Source: Actinobacteria bacterium OV320
GTDB taxonomy: Bacteria > Actinomycetota > Actinomycetes > Streptomycetales > Streptomycetaceae
Direction of reading: 5' to 3'
Assembly (NCBI GenBank): GCA_001298545.1
Contig: LJCX01000001.1
Span: 186,001 to 250,000 of the forward strand
DNA length: 64,000 bases
Part shown: positions 1-10,891 of the stretch, piece after piece
Layout of the letters: every line of letters begins with the position of its first letter
Numbering within the stretch: position 1 is the stretch's first letter
The notes under the pieces: generated by a model
Told to the model about the DNA's origin: nothing
Database searches by the model: none
What the model saw: only the letters and a program-made list of their open reading frames with translations
Translations under genes and position numbers: made by a program

Positions 1-1274
1 TCGCCGCCTGTCAGGTTCTCGCCGAACGGAGCATCGCCTACGACTGCTTCGAGCTGGGATCCGACGTGGGCGGCAACTGGCGCTACCTGAACGACAACGG
101 GCGGTCGTCGGCGTATCGCTCGCTCCACATCAACACGTCCCGCCAGATCATGGAGTACGCCAGTTTCCCCATGTCGGACGAGTATCCGGTCTATCCGGGC
201 CACGCCCACATAGCGCGCTACTTCGACGCGTTCGTGGACCACTTCGGGCTGCGCCCGTCGATCAGGTTCCGCACCGAGGTGGTCGAGGTCGCCCCGGCCG
301 GGGACAAGTGGGCGGTGACCTCACGCCCCCGCGGCACGAACGACCACGAGACCGGTACGTACGACGCCGTACTCGTCGCCAACGGCCATCACTGGAAGCC
401 GCGTTGGCCGCGACCGGGCATCGCGGGGGCCACCGGTTTCGAGGGCACCCAGATCCACTCGCACGACTACCGTGTACCCGAGCCGTTCGCCGACCGGCGG
501 GTCCTCGTCCTCGGCATCGGCAACTCGGCCTGCGACATCGCCGTGGAGACCTCACGTGTCTCGCGGCGGACGTTCCTCGCCATGCGCCGGGGCGCCCACA
601 TTCTGCCCAAGCACCTGTTCGGCACGCCCACCGACCACCTGACCCACTCATGGCTGGCCAAGGCGCCCCTCGCCGTTCAGGACCGCGGGCTGCAACTCCT
701 GCTGCGACTGAGTCGTGGCCGACTGGCGGACTACGGGCTGCCCACCCCCGCCCACCGCGTGCTGGCCGCCCATCCGACGATCTCCGACGACCTGCTGTCC
801 CGGCTCAGCCACGGCGACATCACCGTGAAACCCGCGCCGCGAAAGGCCGACGCCGGCCATGTGTTCTTCGACGACGCAAGCGTCGAGGAGATCGACACGA
901 TCATCTACTGCACGGGCTACGACATCGCGTTCCCCTTCCTCGAGGACGAGCTGATCGACTCCGGGGACAACGATCCGGGGCTCTACCACCGGGTTGCCGC
1001 GCCGGATCGGCCCGGGCTGTACTTCATCGGCCTGGTCCAGCCGCTCGGTGCGATCATGCCGCTCGCGGAGGCCCAGTCGCACTGGGTCGCCGATCTGCTG
1101 GAGGGGCGGTGCGCGCTGCCCGGACGGGAGGAGATGCTCGACGAGATCCGCACGTACCGCGCCCGGACGGCCCGGCGCTACGTCGCCTCGACCCGGCACA
1201 CCATTCAGGTGGACGCGCGGGCGTATCTGAGGGAACTGGCCAAGGAACGCAGGCGGAGGGCGGTGCCGCGGTAG
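1..1274 (+). CDS. Flavin-containing monooxygenase, 5' end outside the window
   Basis: This is an FMO/Baeyer-Villiger-type NADPH flavoprotein that would oxygenate a soft nucleophile or ketone; the substrate cannot be read from sequence. The frame is open from base 3 and already encodes the end of the first Rossmann fold with the FAD-site signature ending VGGNW, so the true start lies upstream. The FMO fingerprint FEGTQIHSHDYR follows, then the NADPH Rossmann motif GIGNSACDIA and the C-terminal CTGYDIAFPF. About 423 codons are visible, close to full length, so only the N-terminal dinucleotide motif is missing. It ends 22 bp from the converging alpha/beta hydrolase remnant, so there is little room for a separate terminator. 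Family assignment is firm. Confidence 0.9.
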   Translation, partial: AACQVLAERSIAYDCFELGSDVGGNWRYLNDNGRSSAYRSLHINTSRQIMEYASFPMSDEYPVYPGHAHIARYFDAFVDHFGLRPSIRFRTEVVEVAPAGDKWAVTSRPRGTNDHETGTYDAVLVANGHHWKPRWPRPGIAGATGFEGTQIHSHDYRVPEPFADRRVLVLGIGNSACDIAVETSRVSRRTFLAMRRGAHILPKHLFGTPTDHLTHSWLAKAPLAVQDRGLQLLLRLSRGRLADYGLPTPAHRVLAAHPTISDDLLSRLSHGDITVKPAPRKADAGHVFFDDASVEEIDTIIYCTGYDIAFPFLEDELIDSGDNDPGLYHRVAAPDRPGLYFIGLVQPLGAIMPLAEAQSHWVADLLEGRCALPGREEMLDEIRTYRARTARRYVASTRHTIQVDARAYLRELAKERRRRAVPR

Positions 1275-1295
1275 CGGAACGGCGCGGCCCCAACG

Positions 1296-2158
1296 TCAAC
1301 TGGCCCTGGGCGCACGAGCGTTGTCGCTCGCGGCGAAGGCCAGGAGAAGTGCGGCGGTCCGCGGCGGATCCTCCAGGATGGGTGTGTGGCCGGCACCGGG
1401 CAGCAACTCGACTCTCGCGCCCGGAACGACGCGGTAGTCGGCCGCGGACGGGGGGCGCCATCTGCGGTCCTGGTCGCCGAAGATCACCTGTAGCGGTTTG
1501 CCGAGGACCGCCAGCCGGTCCGGGAGCGCACGCCGGGTGAGATAGGCCGTGGACGCCTCCATGGCCGCGGCCACCGCGCGGTAGGTCATGCCGCGCAGTT
1601 CGTCGACGAGTTCTTGCGGGACCTGGTGGCCCGCGCGGAAGCCGGTGCTCGCGAACCGGCGGATCTGCTCGTCGGTCGGTGGCCACTGCGCGGGGTCGAA
1701 CGCGGGGGCCCCGGGGCGATGAAGGCGTCCATGCGGGGGCCGGTGCTGATGAGCGCGAGCGCGGTCACCAGGTCGGGTCGTTGCTCGGCGAGAGCGGTGG
1801 CGGCATAGCCACCGCTGGAGTGGCCGGCGACCAGGGCCTCCTCGATGCCGAGCCGGTCCAGTGCCGTACCGATCCTGCGTCCCTGCTCCGGGATCGCGTA
1901 GTCGCCGCCGACCGGTTCGGCGGAGCGGCCGTGTCCCGGCAGGTCGATCCGGACGACGTGATGGAGGGTGCTCAGCAGCGGAACCAACGCGTCCCACGAA
2001 CGGCTCGACGAAGCGGATCCATGGATGAGCACGAGCACGGGGGCGTCGCGAGGGCCGTCCTGGCAGACGTAGAGGTCGCCGTGGTCCAGGCAGAGCATCG
2101 AAGCCTCGGTGGCGCGGGCATCGCCGTTCGTCTGAGGGTGCCTGTCGGGTGAGGTCAT
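1296..2158 (-). pseudogene. Alpha/beta hydrolase interrupted by one frameshift
   Basis: Two minus-strand frames join into one alpha/beta-hydrolase of about 287 residues. The first frame starts at the ATG at 2158 and carries the oxyanion motif LIHGSASSSRSWD, DLPGHGRS and the nucleophile elbow GHSSGG. The second carries the cap and the catalytic-acid and His region (FGDQDRRW, LPGAGHTPILEDP). The break falls in the run of G and C at about 1704-1716; adding one C to the coding strand restores a continuous frame through PGPPAFDPAQW. All catalytic elements survive, so this is either a very recent pseudogene or a homopolymer sequencing error. No strong Shine-Dalgarno precedes 2158; a start at MLCLDHG slightly downstream is possible. 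Confidence 0.75.
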
Positions 2159-2233
2159 GAGGCCACTGTCGACGCCGCCGCTCACCCTCGGCTTGGACAA
2201 ATGTTCCCTCCCCGGTCCGCGTAGCCTTTGGTG

Positions 2234-3130
2234 ATGGGGTCCATGACGGGCGGACGCGACGATCACGCCGGGTGGGACGTCGCACGACCGCGGCGGCCCA
2301 GCAAAACGGCCGGTGTCGACATGGCCGGGTTCCGGGTCCCCGGCCCGCTCGTCGGTGGCCTGCGGGTGGTTCCGCACCCGGCCGTGATGCTGATCCTGGA
2401 GTTCGGGGCGGGTCCTTCCACCGTGGAGGACGACGCCGGGCGGCGACACCGGGGGAGTCTCGTCGCCGGGCCGGGGTTCGGCTCCGGGGGCGGAGTCAGG
2501 GCGTGGGGCGAACAGGTCGAGTGCGTGCAGGTGCGTCTGTCCCCGGCGGTCGCGGGCACGGTGCTGGGCGCCTGTCCTGCCGATCTGGCCGGTTCCCCGG
2601 TGTCCCTCGACGACCTGTGGGGCAGGGAGGCGTCACGGATTCGCGAGCGACTGGGCGAGATCTCCTCGTGGGAGGACCGCTTCGCCTTAACGGACGCGCT
2701 GCTCGCCCGCCGACGTGAGGCGCGGCCACCGGTGGACCCGGCGGTGGCCTGGGCCTGGAACCGGATCGTCGTGGGCAGGGGCCTCGTCCGGATCGACCGC
2801 TTGGCGGCCGAACTCGGATGGAGCCGCAAGCGTCTGTGGTCCCGGTTCCACTCCCACATCGGCATGCCACCGAAGGCCGCCGCGAAGCTGGTGCGCTTCG
2901 ACCACGCCGTGCACCGGCTGGTCGCGGGTGAGGGCGCGGCCCAAGTCGCGGCGGACGGCGGCTACTACGACCAGTCCCATCTGCATCGGGACGTCATGGC
3001 GTTCACCGGAACCACCCCGGCGACGGTGCTGAGCGAGCCGTTCCTGACGGTGGACGACCGCGCGTGGCCCGTCGCCGAGATCGGCCAGCCGTTCGCACCG
3101 TGCCGCGTCCGAACGCGTCGTGAGAGCTGA
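2234..3130 (+). CDS. AraC-family transcriptional regulator with a TTA codon
   Basis: About 298 residues. The N-terminal two thirds form a ligand-sensing region without a recognised fold. The C-terminal 100 residues are an AraC/XylS double helix-turn-helix (helices around LAAELGWSRKRLWSRF, then VAADGGYYDQSHLHRDVMAF and FTGTTPATV). TTG 2228, GTG 2231, ATG 2234 and ATG 2243 are all possible starts; ATG 2234 is chosen arbitrarily among them. A TTA leucine codon at 2687-2689 makes translation likely to depend on the bldA tRNA, as in many developmentally timed Streptomyces regulators. It is divergent from the hydrolase remnant and upstream, on the same strand, of the FUSC protein; either could be its target, but nothing shows which. 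Confidence 0.85.
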   Translation: MGSMTGGRDDHAGWDVARPRRPSKTAGVDMAGFRVPGPLVGGLRVVPHPAVMLILEFGAGPSTVEDDAGRRHRGSLVAGPGFGSGGGVRAWGEQVECVQVRLSPAVAGTVLGACPADLAGSPVSLDDLWGREASRIRERLGEISSWEDRFALTDALLARRREARPPVDPAVAWAWNRIVVGRGLVRIDRLAAELGWSRKRLWSRFHSHIGMPPKAAAKLVRFDHAVHRLVAGEGAAQVAADGGYYDQSHLHRDVMAFTGTTPATVLSEPFLTVDDRAWPVAEIGQPFAPCRVRTRRES

Positions 3131-3256
3131 GGTCCGCCATGCTGGGCGAACACGGCACCGACGTTCGGGTGACGTGGAGCGGGAAGAGCCGTCACGCTGG
3201 AAGAGACGTCACGCCGGTCAAGCCGGACGCCAGGTCCACAGGAGGTACACGGTCCC

Positions 3257-5548
3257 GTGCAGACATTCAGCCGACTCCGGCTCGGGTCGGTCCCCAGGTG
3301 GCTGCGTGACCACGATCCCGAGCTGGCCGCCACCCGGCGGGCCGGGCGGACAGCCATCGTGATGCCTGCCCTGTTCGCCCTGTGCAGCCAGGTCATCGGC
3401 TCGCCCACGATGGCCACCTTCGCCGCGTTCGGGTCGTTCTCGATGCTGCTGTTCGTGGACTTCACCGGGCCGATGGTGCAGCGACTGCGGGCACACCTCG
3501 GTCTGGCGGTGGCCTGGGCCGCCCTCATCTGCCTGGGGACGGCCGTGGCCGACGAAACCTGGCTCGCCGTCGCCGCCATGGTCGTCATCGGCTTCCTGGT
3601 GCTGTTCTCCGGCGTGGTCAGCTCCGTCCTCGCGGGCGCCTCCACCGCGCTGCTGCTGGCCTTCATCCTCCCGGTGACCTCACCCGCCCCGTTCTCCGAC
3701 CTGCCCGACCGGCTCTCGGGTGCGGGCCTCGCGGCGGCCGCCTCGATGCTCGCGATCGCCTTGTTGTGGCCCCGCCCCGCCGCGGACCCGCTCAGCGCGC
3801 CCGCCGCCCAGGTCTGCCGTGCCGCTGCCGAGCAACTGCGCACCGACGCCTCCCTCCTGGCAGGCGGTCCGGGCGCGCCGAGCACCGGACAGTGCCGTGC
3901 CACGGCCGACGAGGCCTGCGCCGCGGCAGCCGACCTGCGCACCGTGTTCGACGCCACCCCGTATCGCCCCACCGGCCTGTCCACCAGCTCGCGCGCCACT
4001 GTCCGGCTCGTCGACGAACTGACCTGGCTCAGCGGCATCCTGGCCGACAGCGCACCGTCTCCCGACGGCCACCCGGAATGCGACGCCGACGCCCGGTTCG
4101 TACGACGCGCCGCCGCGGCCCTGCTCGACGAGGTGGCGGACCTGCTCGATGCCCCCGACGGTTCCCCGGACGGGCTGCACTCCTCCTCGGAGAAGCTGCG
4201 GACGGCCATGGCCGCCATGGAGCGCAACGCCACCGCCCGGCTGCCTGTGCACCGGGGCGGAGCCGGCACGCCGTCGCGGGTGCACCCGGTCATCGGTGCC
4301 CTGGACCTGTCGTTCCGGGCGCAGGAGCTGGGGTTCGCGACGCTTCAGATCGCCGACAACGTGGATCTGGCCGCGGCGGCCGAACGCCGGAGCTGGCTCG
4401 AACGTCTGCTCGGTGGCGAGCCCGGTGCGGGGGCCGCACCGCTGGCTGCGGCGCGTGAGCGGGCGGCCGCGCACCTTCGACCGCAGTCCGTGTGGCTGCA
4501 CAACAGCCTGCGCGGAGCGATCGGTCTCGGGATCGCGGTCGCCCTCGCGAACGTGACGGGCGTCCAGCACTCGTTCTGGGTGCTCCTGGGCACGTTGTCG
4601 GTGCTGCGCTCCAACGCCCTCAACACCGGGCAGAACGCGGTGCGCGCACTGGGCGGCACCGTCGCGGGTTCGATCATCGGCACCGTGCTGCTGCAACTCA
4701 TCGGCGACCACGGCACGGTTCTCTGGTTCCTGCTGCCCTTCGCGGTGCTCCTCGCCGGCATCGCCCCCGCCGCCATCTCCTTCGCCGCAGGACAGGCGTC
4801 CTTCACCATCACGCTGGTCATCCTGTTCAACATCGGCCAGGACCCCGACTGGCACATCGTGCTCCTGCGGATCCAGGACATCGCGATCGGCTGTGGGGTG
4901 AGTCTGCTGGTGGGGCTCTTCTTCTGGCCGCGTGGCGCGACGGCGGCGGTCGACCGCGCGCTGGCCGAGGCCTACCGGGAGAGCGCCGGGTACCTGGCGG
5001 GCGCGGTGGAGTACGCCGTCGGTCGCTGCGGCGCCGAGCCCGTCTCCGCCGATGCCGCTCTGCAGGAACGCCTCGAAGCCGCGGCAGCCGCGCGAAGGCT
5101 CGACGACGCCTTCCGCAGCTACCTGGCCGAACGCGGCCCGAAACCGGTGCCTCTGGCGGAGATGACCACTCTGGTCACCGGCATCGTGGGGTTGCGCCTG
5201 GCGGCGGACGCGGTGCTCGGACTGTGGCAGCGTGCCGGCGTGCCGCGGCCCGCACCGGACCGGACCGGTGCCCGCGTCGTCCTCCTGGGCGCCGTGGGCC
5301 GTGTCTCCGGCTGGTACCGGGACCTGGCCGCCGTCCTGGGCCAGGACACCCCTGTCCGGGATCCGCTGCCGCGCAATCCCGTGGCCGAGGCGGAGTTGGT
5401 CGAATCCCTCCGCCGCGAACTGAGCGACGAGCACGGGCAGGCCACGGACACCGCCGTCCGCATGATCTGGACCGCCGACCACCTGGACGCCGCCCGCCGT
5501 CTCCAGCCGGGCCTGGCGGCCGCCGCGGGGACGGGCAAGCCGTCCTGA
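3257..5548 (+). CDS. FUSC-family aromatic-acid exporter-like membrane protein
   Basis: 763 residues. The layout is typical of the FUSC/AaeB/YccS group: an N-terminal bundle of about five to six membrane helices (residues 30-180), a soluble region (about 180-410), a second helix bundle starting near residue 415 (LRGAIGLGIAVALANVTGVQ), and a C-terminal soluble domain. Members are linked to efflux of aromatic acids such as fusaric or p-hydroxybenzoic acid. The GTG start at 3257 is preceded by a clear AGGAGGT-type ribosome site at about 3239-3246. The 126-bp leader contains two near-identical copies of CGTCACGC (near 3190 and 3208) that could be operator half-sites for the adjacent AraC regulator; this is inference. 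Confidence 0.85.
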   Translation: MQTFSRLRLGSVPRWLRDHDPELAATRRAGRTAIVMPALFALCSQVIGSPTMATFAAFGSFSMLLFVDFTGPMVQRLRAHLGLAVAWAALICLGTAVADETWLAVAAMVVIGFLVLFSGVVSSVLAGASTALLLAFILPVTSPAPFSDLPDRLSGAGLAAAASMLAIALLWPRPAADPLSAPAAQVCRAAAEQLRTDASLLAGGPGAPSTGQCRATADEACAAAADLRTVFDATPYRPTGLSTSSRATVRLVDELTWLSGILADSAPSPDGHPECDADARFVRRAAAALLDEVADLLDAPDGSPDGLHSSSEKLRTAMAAMERNATARLPVHRGGAGTPSRVHPVIGALDLSFRAQELGFATLQIADNVDLAAAAERRSWLERLLGGEPGAGAAPLAAARERAAAHLRPQSVWLHNSLRGAIGLGIAVALANVTGVQHSFWVLLGTLSVLRSNALNTGQNAVRALGGTVAGSIIGTVLLQLIGDHGTVLWFLLPFAVLLAGIAPAAISFAAGQASFTITLVILFNIGQDPDWHIVLLRIQDIAIGCGVSLLVGLFFWPRGATAAVDRALAEAYRESAGYLAGAVEYAVGRCGAEPVSADAALQERLEAAAAARRLDDAFRSYLAERGPKPVPLAEMTTLVTGIVGLRLAADAVLGLWQRAGVPRPAPDRTGARVVLLGAVGRVSGWYRDLAAVLGQDTPVRDPLPRNPVAEAELVESLRRELSDEHGQATDTAVRMIWTADHLDAARRLQPGLAAAAGTGKPS

Positions 5549-5629
5549 CCCGCCCGAACAGCGTTCTCGGCAACCAGGTCCGTGGCTGCGTCGCCCCCAG
5601 GGGGCGGGAGTGGCGGCGGCCTACGTGTC

Positions 5630-5885
5630 ACCAGGTCGTCGCCACCGAACGCAGCGCGGTCCACGTTTCGCCGTCGCGGGCGTAGTGCCCTCCACGTCGA
5701 CCGTGACGTTCTTCTCGATCACGCCGGCGTCGGTGTCGCCGTTCCCGCCCGAGCAGGTCGAGCAGGACCATCGCGTCGTGATCCGGGCTGCCGGGCTCGG
5801 CGTAGTACGTCACCTTGCGGGCCGGTGGGTGGCGTCCGTGCCGGTGTGGGACGGGAACAGCAGGGCCCCCTCACGATGCCCGACC
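5630..5885 (-). pseudogene. C-terminal remnant of an unidentified protein with several frameshifts
   Basis: Just downstream of the PA14/FN3 gene on the same strand, coding-like sequence is spread over shifted frames: one reads GHREGALLFPSHTGTDATHR, the next RKVTYYAEPGSPDHDAMVLL, a third NGDTDAGVIEKNVTVDVEG, and the last HYARDGETWTALRSVATTW before a stop near 5630. Three single-base changes would join them into about 85 continuous residues ending the protein. I do not recognise the family. The protein-like composition, against the Arg/Pro-rich look of shadow frames here, is the evidence. It could be the 3' stub of a gene whose rest was lost when the FN3 gene was placed next to it. Confidence 0.4.
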
Positions 5886-5888
5886 GGG

Positions 5889-7940
5889 CTAGACGCGGTC
5901 CTGGAAGACGCAGTTCCACACGTACGTGCCCGCGACACCGCCGTCGGCGCGTACCGCTTCCAGCGTGTAGAAGTGCGTGGTCCCCCGGGCGGCCGCGGTG
6001 TCCGTGTAGGCGCGGGTCTGGGCCGGCAGGAGCCCGGCGTGCAGCGGCTCGTACGCCTGCGTGGCAGCGTTCCACCTGCTGACCCGGTAGCCCGCGACGG
6101 TGTCGCACTCGGCCGTCTTGTCGCACCGCCAGCTGATGGACGGCCCGTCCTCGTCGGGACCGCCGATCACGGTGCCGTGGCCCAGGCTGCCGAGGTCCCA
6201 GTCCCGGGTGACCGTCACGGACGGCCGGACATCCAGCTCGGTGGCCTCGACGACCGTGACCTTCGGGTCGCTCGGGGGCAGCGCGTTGCCCCAGAGGTCC
6301 CTGGCGACGACCGCGTACACGTACGTCTCGCCGTCCGGCAGGTCGCCGCAGAGGACCGCGAGCGGGTCGCTCGTGCCCTCCCGGCAGGAGGCGGTGGTGA
6401 GCCACTTGACCGTGCCGTCGGCCTGTCGTGCGCCGGTCCAGACCGTGTAGCGCTCGACGTCGTCCTCGGTCGAGGCCGCCCAGCTCATGAGGATGCCGTC
6501 GGCGCGCGGGGTGGCCGTCACGCCGGTGACCGGCCCGGGTGCGACGCGGTCGCCGGTGCGGACGACGAGCGGGGCGGACAGCGCCGACTCGTTGCCGGCC
6601 GGGTCCACCGCCGCCACCGCGTACGTCACGTACGTGCCCGCGGGCATGTCCAGGTCGTGGCAGAGGCCGCCGGTGCTGGTCTCGTCGCTCTCCTCCGCGC
6701 AGGTCACGCGGGTGAGCGCGGCCGGGTCGAGGGTCTTGCCGGGCGAGCGGTAGACGCGGTAGGTCCCGCCGTTGTCGAAGTCCTCGTAGAAGCCGTCGGG
6801 CTGCTTCCAGTACACGTCGGTGTAGCCGACGCGGACGACGGAGCCGAGGGAGGTCGGGGACTTCGGCGGCGTACGGTCGACGCCGTCGCCGGTGACGGAG
6901 GCGTATGGCGACGGGTTGCCGAGCGCGTCGAGAGCGCGGACCCGGTAGAAGCGGGCGGTGTTCACGGGAGCGTCGGTGCGGTACGACGTGGTGGTCGTCG
7001 TACCCAGCAGCTCGAACGGGCCGGTGGCCGCGGAGGCGGCGTACACCTCGTACGTCGCGGCGTCGGCGGCCCCCTGCCAGGCCAGGGTGGCCCACCACGC
7101 GTCACCGGTGACCGTGAGAGCGGTCGGTGCCGCCGGGCCCGTGCGGTCCACGGTCACCGCGGTGGCGTCGAGACTGCCGACGGACTCGCGGCCCGCCTTG
7201 TCGACGGCGCGGACCTCGTACAGGAAGGTCTGGCCCGTGGCGGGCGTCGCGTCCACGAAGGACGGGGAGGCGAGCGGCGACGAGCCGCCGGCCCTCACCC
7301 ACTGGGTGGTGCCCAGTCGGCGGTAGACGCGGTAACCGGCGAGGTCCATCTCCTTGTTCGCAGCCCAGCGCAGGGTGGTCTTCGCGGTGTCCCGGTTGTA
7401 CGCGGCGGTCAGACCGGTCGGGGCGAGCGGCTTGACCGTGTCGACGGCGGCCTCCGCGCGCGGGGCGTACGTGAACGTGGCGTGGGCGAGGCCGGTCCAG
7501 GCGACGTAGTCCACGCGCAGCGTGTGCTTGCCGGCCGGGACGGTCAGGTCGACGGTCCTGCGGGCGGTGGTGGAGACGTTCTTCCACAGGTTGATCTTCT
7601 GCACGCCGTCGACGTAGACACGCATGCCGTCCTGCGTGGCGGCGGAGAGCCGGAAGGGGCCGCCGGAGCCGAAGTCCCGGGTGAGGGACCAGCGGACGGA
7701 GAAGTTGTCCTTGGGCAGCGTGACGCCGGTCGGGTCGCCGTACCCGTAGTTCTCGTTGACGGCGGAGTCGCAGGCGGTCAGCTTCGGCGTGCCGCTGAAG
7801 GTGGAGTTGCCGAAGTACTGCGCCTTCCAGACGGGAGAGGCGCAGCTGACGGCCGCGGAGGCCGGGGCGGCGATCATCAGATCGCCGGTGGCGGCGAGGG
7901 CGGTGGTCGCGGCGAGCGCGGTCAGCCGGGTACGAGTCAT
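5889..7940 (-). CDS. Secreted PA14-like and fibronectin type III repeat protein
   Basis: 683 residues from the ATG at 7940 (GTG 7943 is directly adjacent). Residues 1-30 are a signal peptide (Arg-rich start, Ala-rich core, cleavage near ASA-AVS). Residues about 32-165 form a PA14/GLEYA-like domain (WKAQYFGNSTFSG, FSVRWSLTRDFGSGGPFRLS, DGVQKINLW). About five fibronectin type III repeats follow, each with APTGL/SPTSL-type entries and Y-x-V-Y/RV cores. Several paired cysteines fit an exported protein. No enzyme domain is present, so it is probably an extracellular adhesin or glycan-binding protein; the partner is unknown. A GGG-rich ribosome site (AAAGGGCC) precedes the start. Confidence 0.8.
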   Translation of the reverse strand: MTRTRLTALAATTALAATGDLMIAAPASAAVSCASPVWKAQYFGNSTFSGTPKLTACDSAVNENYGYGDPTGVTLPKDNFSVRWSLTRDFGSGGPFRLSAATQDGMRVYVDGVQKINLWKNVSTTARRTVDLTVPAGKHTLRVDYVAWTGLAHATFTYAPRAEAAVDTVKPLAPTGLTAAYNRDTAKTTLRWAANKEMDLAGYRVYRRLGTTQWVRAGGSSPLASPSFVDATPATGQTFLYEVRAVDKAGRESVGSLDATAVTVDRTGPAAPTALTVTGDAWWATLAWQGAADAATYEVYAASAATGPFELLGTTTTTSYRTDAPVNTARFYRVRALDALGNPSPYASVTGDGVDRTPPKSPTSLGSVVRVGYTDVYWKQPDGFYEDFDNGGTYRVYRSPGKTLDPAALTRVTCAEESDETSTGGLCHDLDMPAGTYVTYAVAAVDPAGNESALSAPLVVRTGDRVAPGPVTGVTATPRADGILMSWAASTEDDVERYTVWTGARQADGTVKWLTTASCREGTSDPLAVLCGDLPDGETYVYAVVARDLWGNALPPSDPKVTVVEATELDVRPSVTVTRDWDLGSLGHGTVIGGPDEDGPSISWRCDKTAECDTVAGYRVSRWNAATQAYEPLHAGLLPAQTRAYTDTAAARGTTHFYTLEAVRADGGVAGTYVWNCVFQDRV

Positions 7941-7998
7941 CACAGAAGGTGGGGCCCTTTCCGGACCAATGAGAATCAGGTGGCGCGTGTGTGACTCA

Positions 7999-8034
7999 TG
8001 AGGCGGGGGCAGGGTTGCCCCGCCCCCTCACCTT
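7999..8034 (-). terminator. GC-rich imperfect hairpin after the LysR remnant
   Basis: A GAGGCGGGGGCA arm and a TGCCCCGCCCCCTC arm pair imperfectly across a short loop. On the minus strand it follows the stop of the broken LysR gene at 8048, so it is probably that gene's terminator. Confidence 0.4.
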
Positions 8035-8047
8035 CTTCCAGGTGTCA

Positions 8048-8580
8048 TCACCGCCCGCCTGGGAAAGTGACGGCCGCATCCGGAAGGGTGAGCACCAGGT
8101 CGGTCGCGGGGGCGAGTTGCAGCGCGAAGGCGGCGGTGGGCCCGGCGGCGACGACACGGCGTTCGTGCCCGAGGGTGGCCAGGGCGTCGTCGACCGGGTC
8201 GCGCAGGCGCCCGCGCCGCGAGACGGTGAGGTGTTCGGCGGCCGCGTAGCGTTCGAGGCTGAGCGGGCCTTCGGTGAGCGGATGGCCGGGCCGCACGGCG
8301 ACAACGAGTTGATCGCGGCCGACGAGACGTGGCGGATGTCCGGAAGCGTCGGCCGGCCGGAGCTGGATTCGAGGTCCACCTCACCCCGTCGTAGCTCGGG
8401 CGTGTCCGTCCCGGACTCGGCAGGCAGGCGCAGTTGCACGCCGGGGGCCTGGCGGTGGACGGCGGTGATCAGGGCCGTGCCGCAGGCGGCGATCAGGGCG
8501 TCGTGCCAGCGCACGGTGAACACCCGCTCCAGAGCTGCCAGTTCGAGTTCCTGTTGCGCCGACAGAATAGCCTCACGCTG
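8048..8580 (-). pseudogene. LysR-type regulator: substrate-binding domain only, frameshifted
   Basis: The minus strand encodes a LysR effector-binding domain in two frames. The first contains LSAQQELELAALERVFTVRW and ends near LPDIRHVS; the second contains GRDQLVVAVRPGHPLTEG, runs through ERYAAAEHLTVSRRG and ends with LVLTLPDAA. One missing base near 8320 separates them. The N-terminal winged helix-turn-helix cannot be found. Where it should be (8620-8690) there is a short-period repeat of GACTCCGAGTC and GGAGTCCACTGATTC units. The gene therefore lacks its DNA-binding half and is certainly non-functional as a LysR regulator, even if the frameshift were a sequencing error. Confidence 0.7.
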
Positions 8581-8621
8581 CGCGACCGCTGGACGACATC
8601 GAGCCGTCCGCCCGGAACAAC

Positions 8622-8692
8622 GACTCCGAGTCGGCCGACTCGGAGTCGGAGTCCACTGATTCGGAGTCCACTGATTCGGCGAGCTCGCCGAC
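8622..8692. repeat. Short-period repeat of GAGTC/GACTC units
   Basis: Alternating CGACTCCGAGTC and two exact copies of GGAGTCCACTGATTC fill about 70 bp. On the minus strand one frame encodes a Ser/Asp/Glu-rich stretch (SVDSESVDSDSESADSES). It lies where the 5' half of the broken LysR gene should be, so it may mark the end-point of a deletion or slippage event. The rest of 8693-8990 shows no coding sequence I can support. Confidence 0.6.
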
Positions 8693-8991
8693 CTTTGGAA
8701 CGAGCAGCACCAGCAGCGGCAGGAACCGGCTCGAAGCGACTCCCTCCAGTGACACCACCGGTCGGCAGGACGGCCTCGCCGTCGGCCGAGGGTGCGCGCC
8801 TCCGGTGGGCGACCGGGCCATGAGACGGCCGGCCAGGCCCCCACACGCCCACGCCCCCATGCCCTGTGCGCCCTGCAACCCCACAGACCCGATCGCAGTC
8901 GTGATCACGTGGCCGGGAAAGCAGTGGACTGGGTGATGCCCGGGCTTGTAACTTGCAGTCGACCGCGACACCGCCCAGGGAGGTGAGACCC

Positions 8992-10648
<1,657 letters not shown>

Positions 10649-10891
10649 TCTTCGCCTGAGCAACCGAAACGCCCGTCAACAGGCTCGAACGGCCAGCAGC
10701 GACTGACCATCGGAAGGCTGGAGGCAGCAATAGCCGTGGTGCTCTGACGCCAGGGTCGCCAGGGTCGGCCTGCGAGGAGGGTCGGCCTCCGAGTGACGAC
10801 CCGAAGACGGCGGAGGAGCACCACGGAGCGGATCGGCGCGGGCGACCGGGCGGGCGTTCGTCCGAGGGTCGAGCGATGAGCAGGACCCGGT
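10649..10891. other. Intergenic region with no gene supported
   Basis: The 243 bp between rox and the converging ADP-ribosylglycohydrolase gene contain no convincing ORF or strong hairpin. A short direct repeat (CAGGGTCG, twice near 10752-10770) is the only pattern seen. Confidence 0.5.

Noticed and set aside
5610..7994. Plus-strand open frame of 794 codons across the PA14/FN3 gene
   Set aside because: Composition is Arg/Gly/Val-rich with no domain, and the minus strand holds a coherent secreted multidomain protein. It is an antisense shadow produced by GC bias.
8930..8990. A rifamycin-associated inverted repeat upstream of rox
   Set aside because: I looked for the conserved inverted repeat reported near rifamycin-inactivating genes and saw no convincing palindrome; a motif search would be needed.
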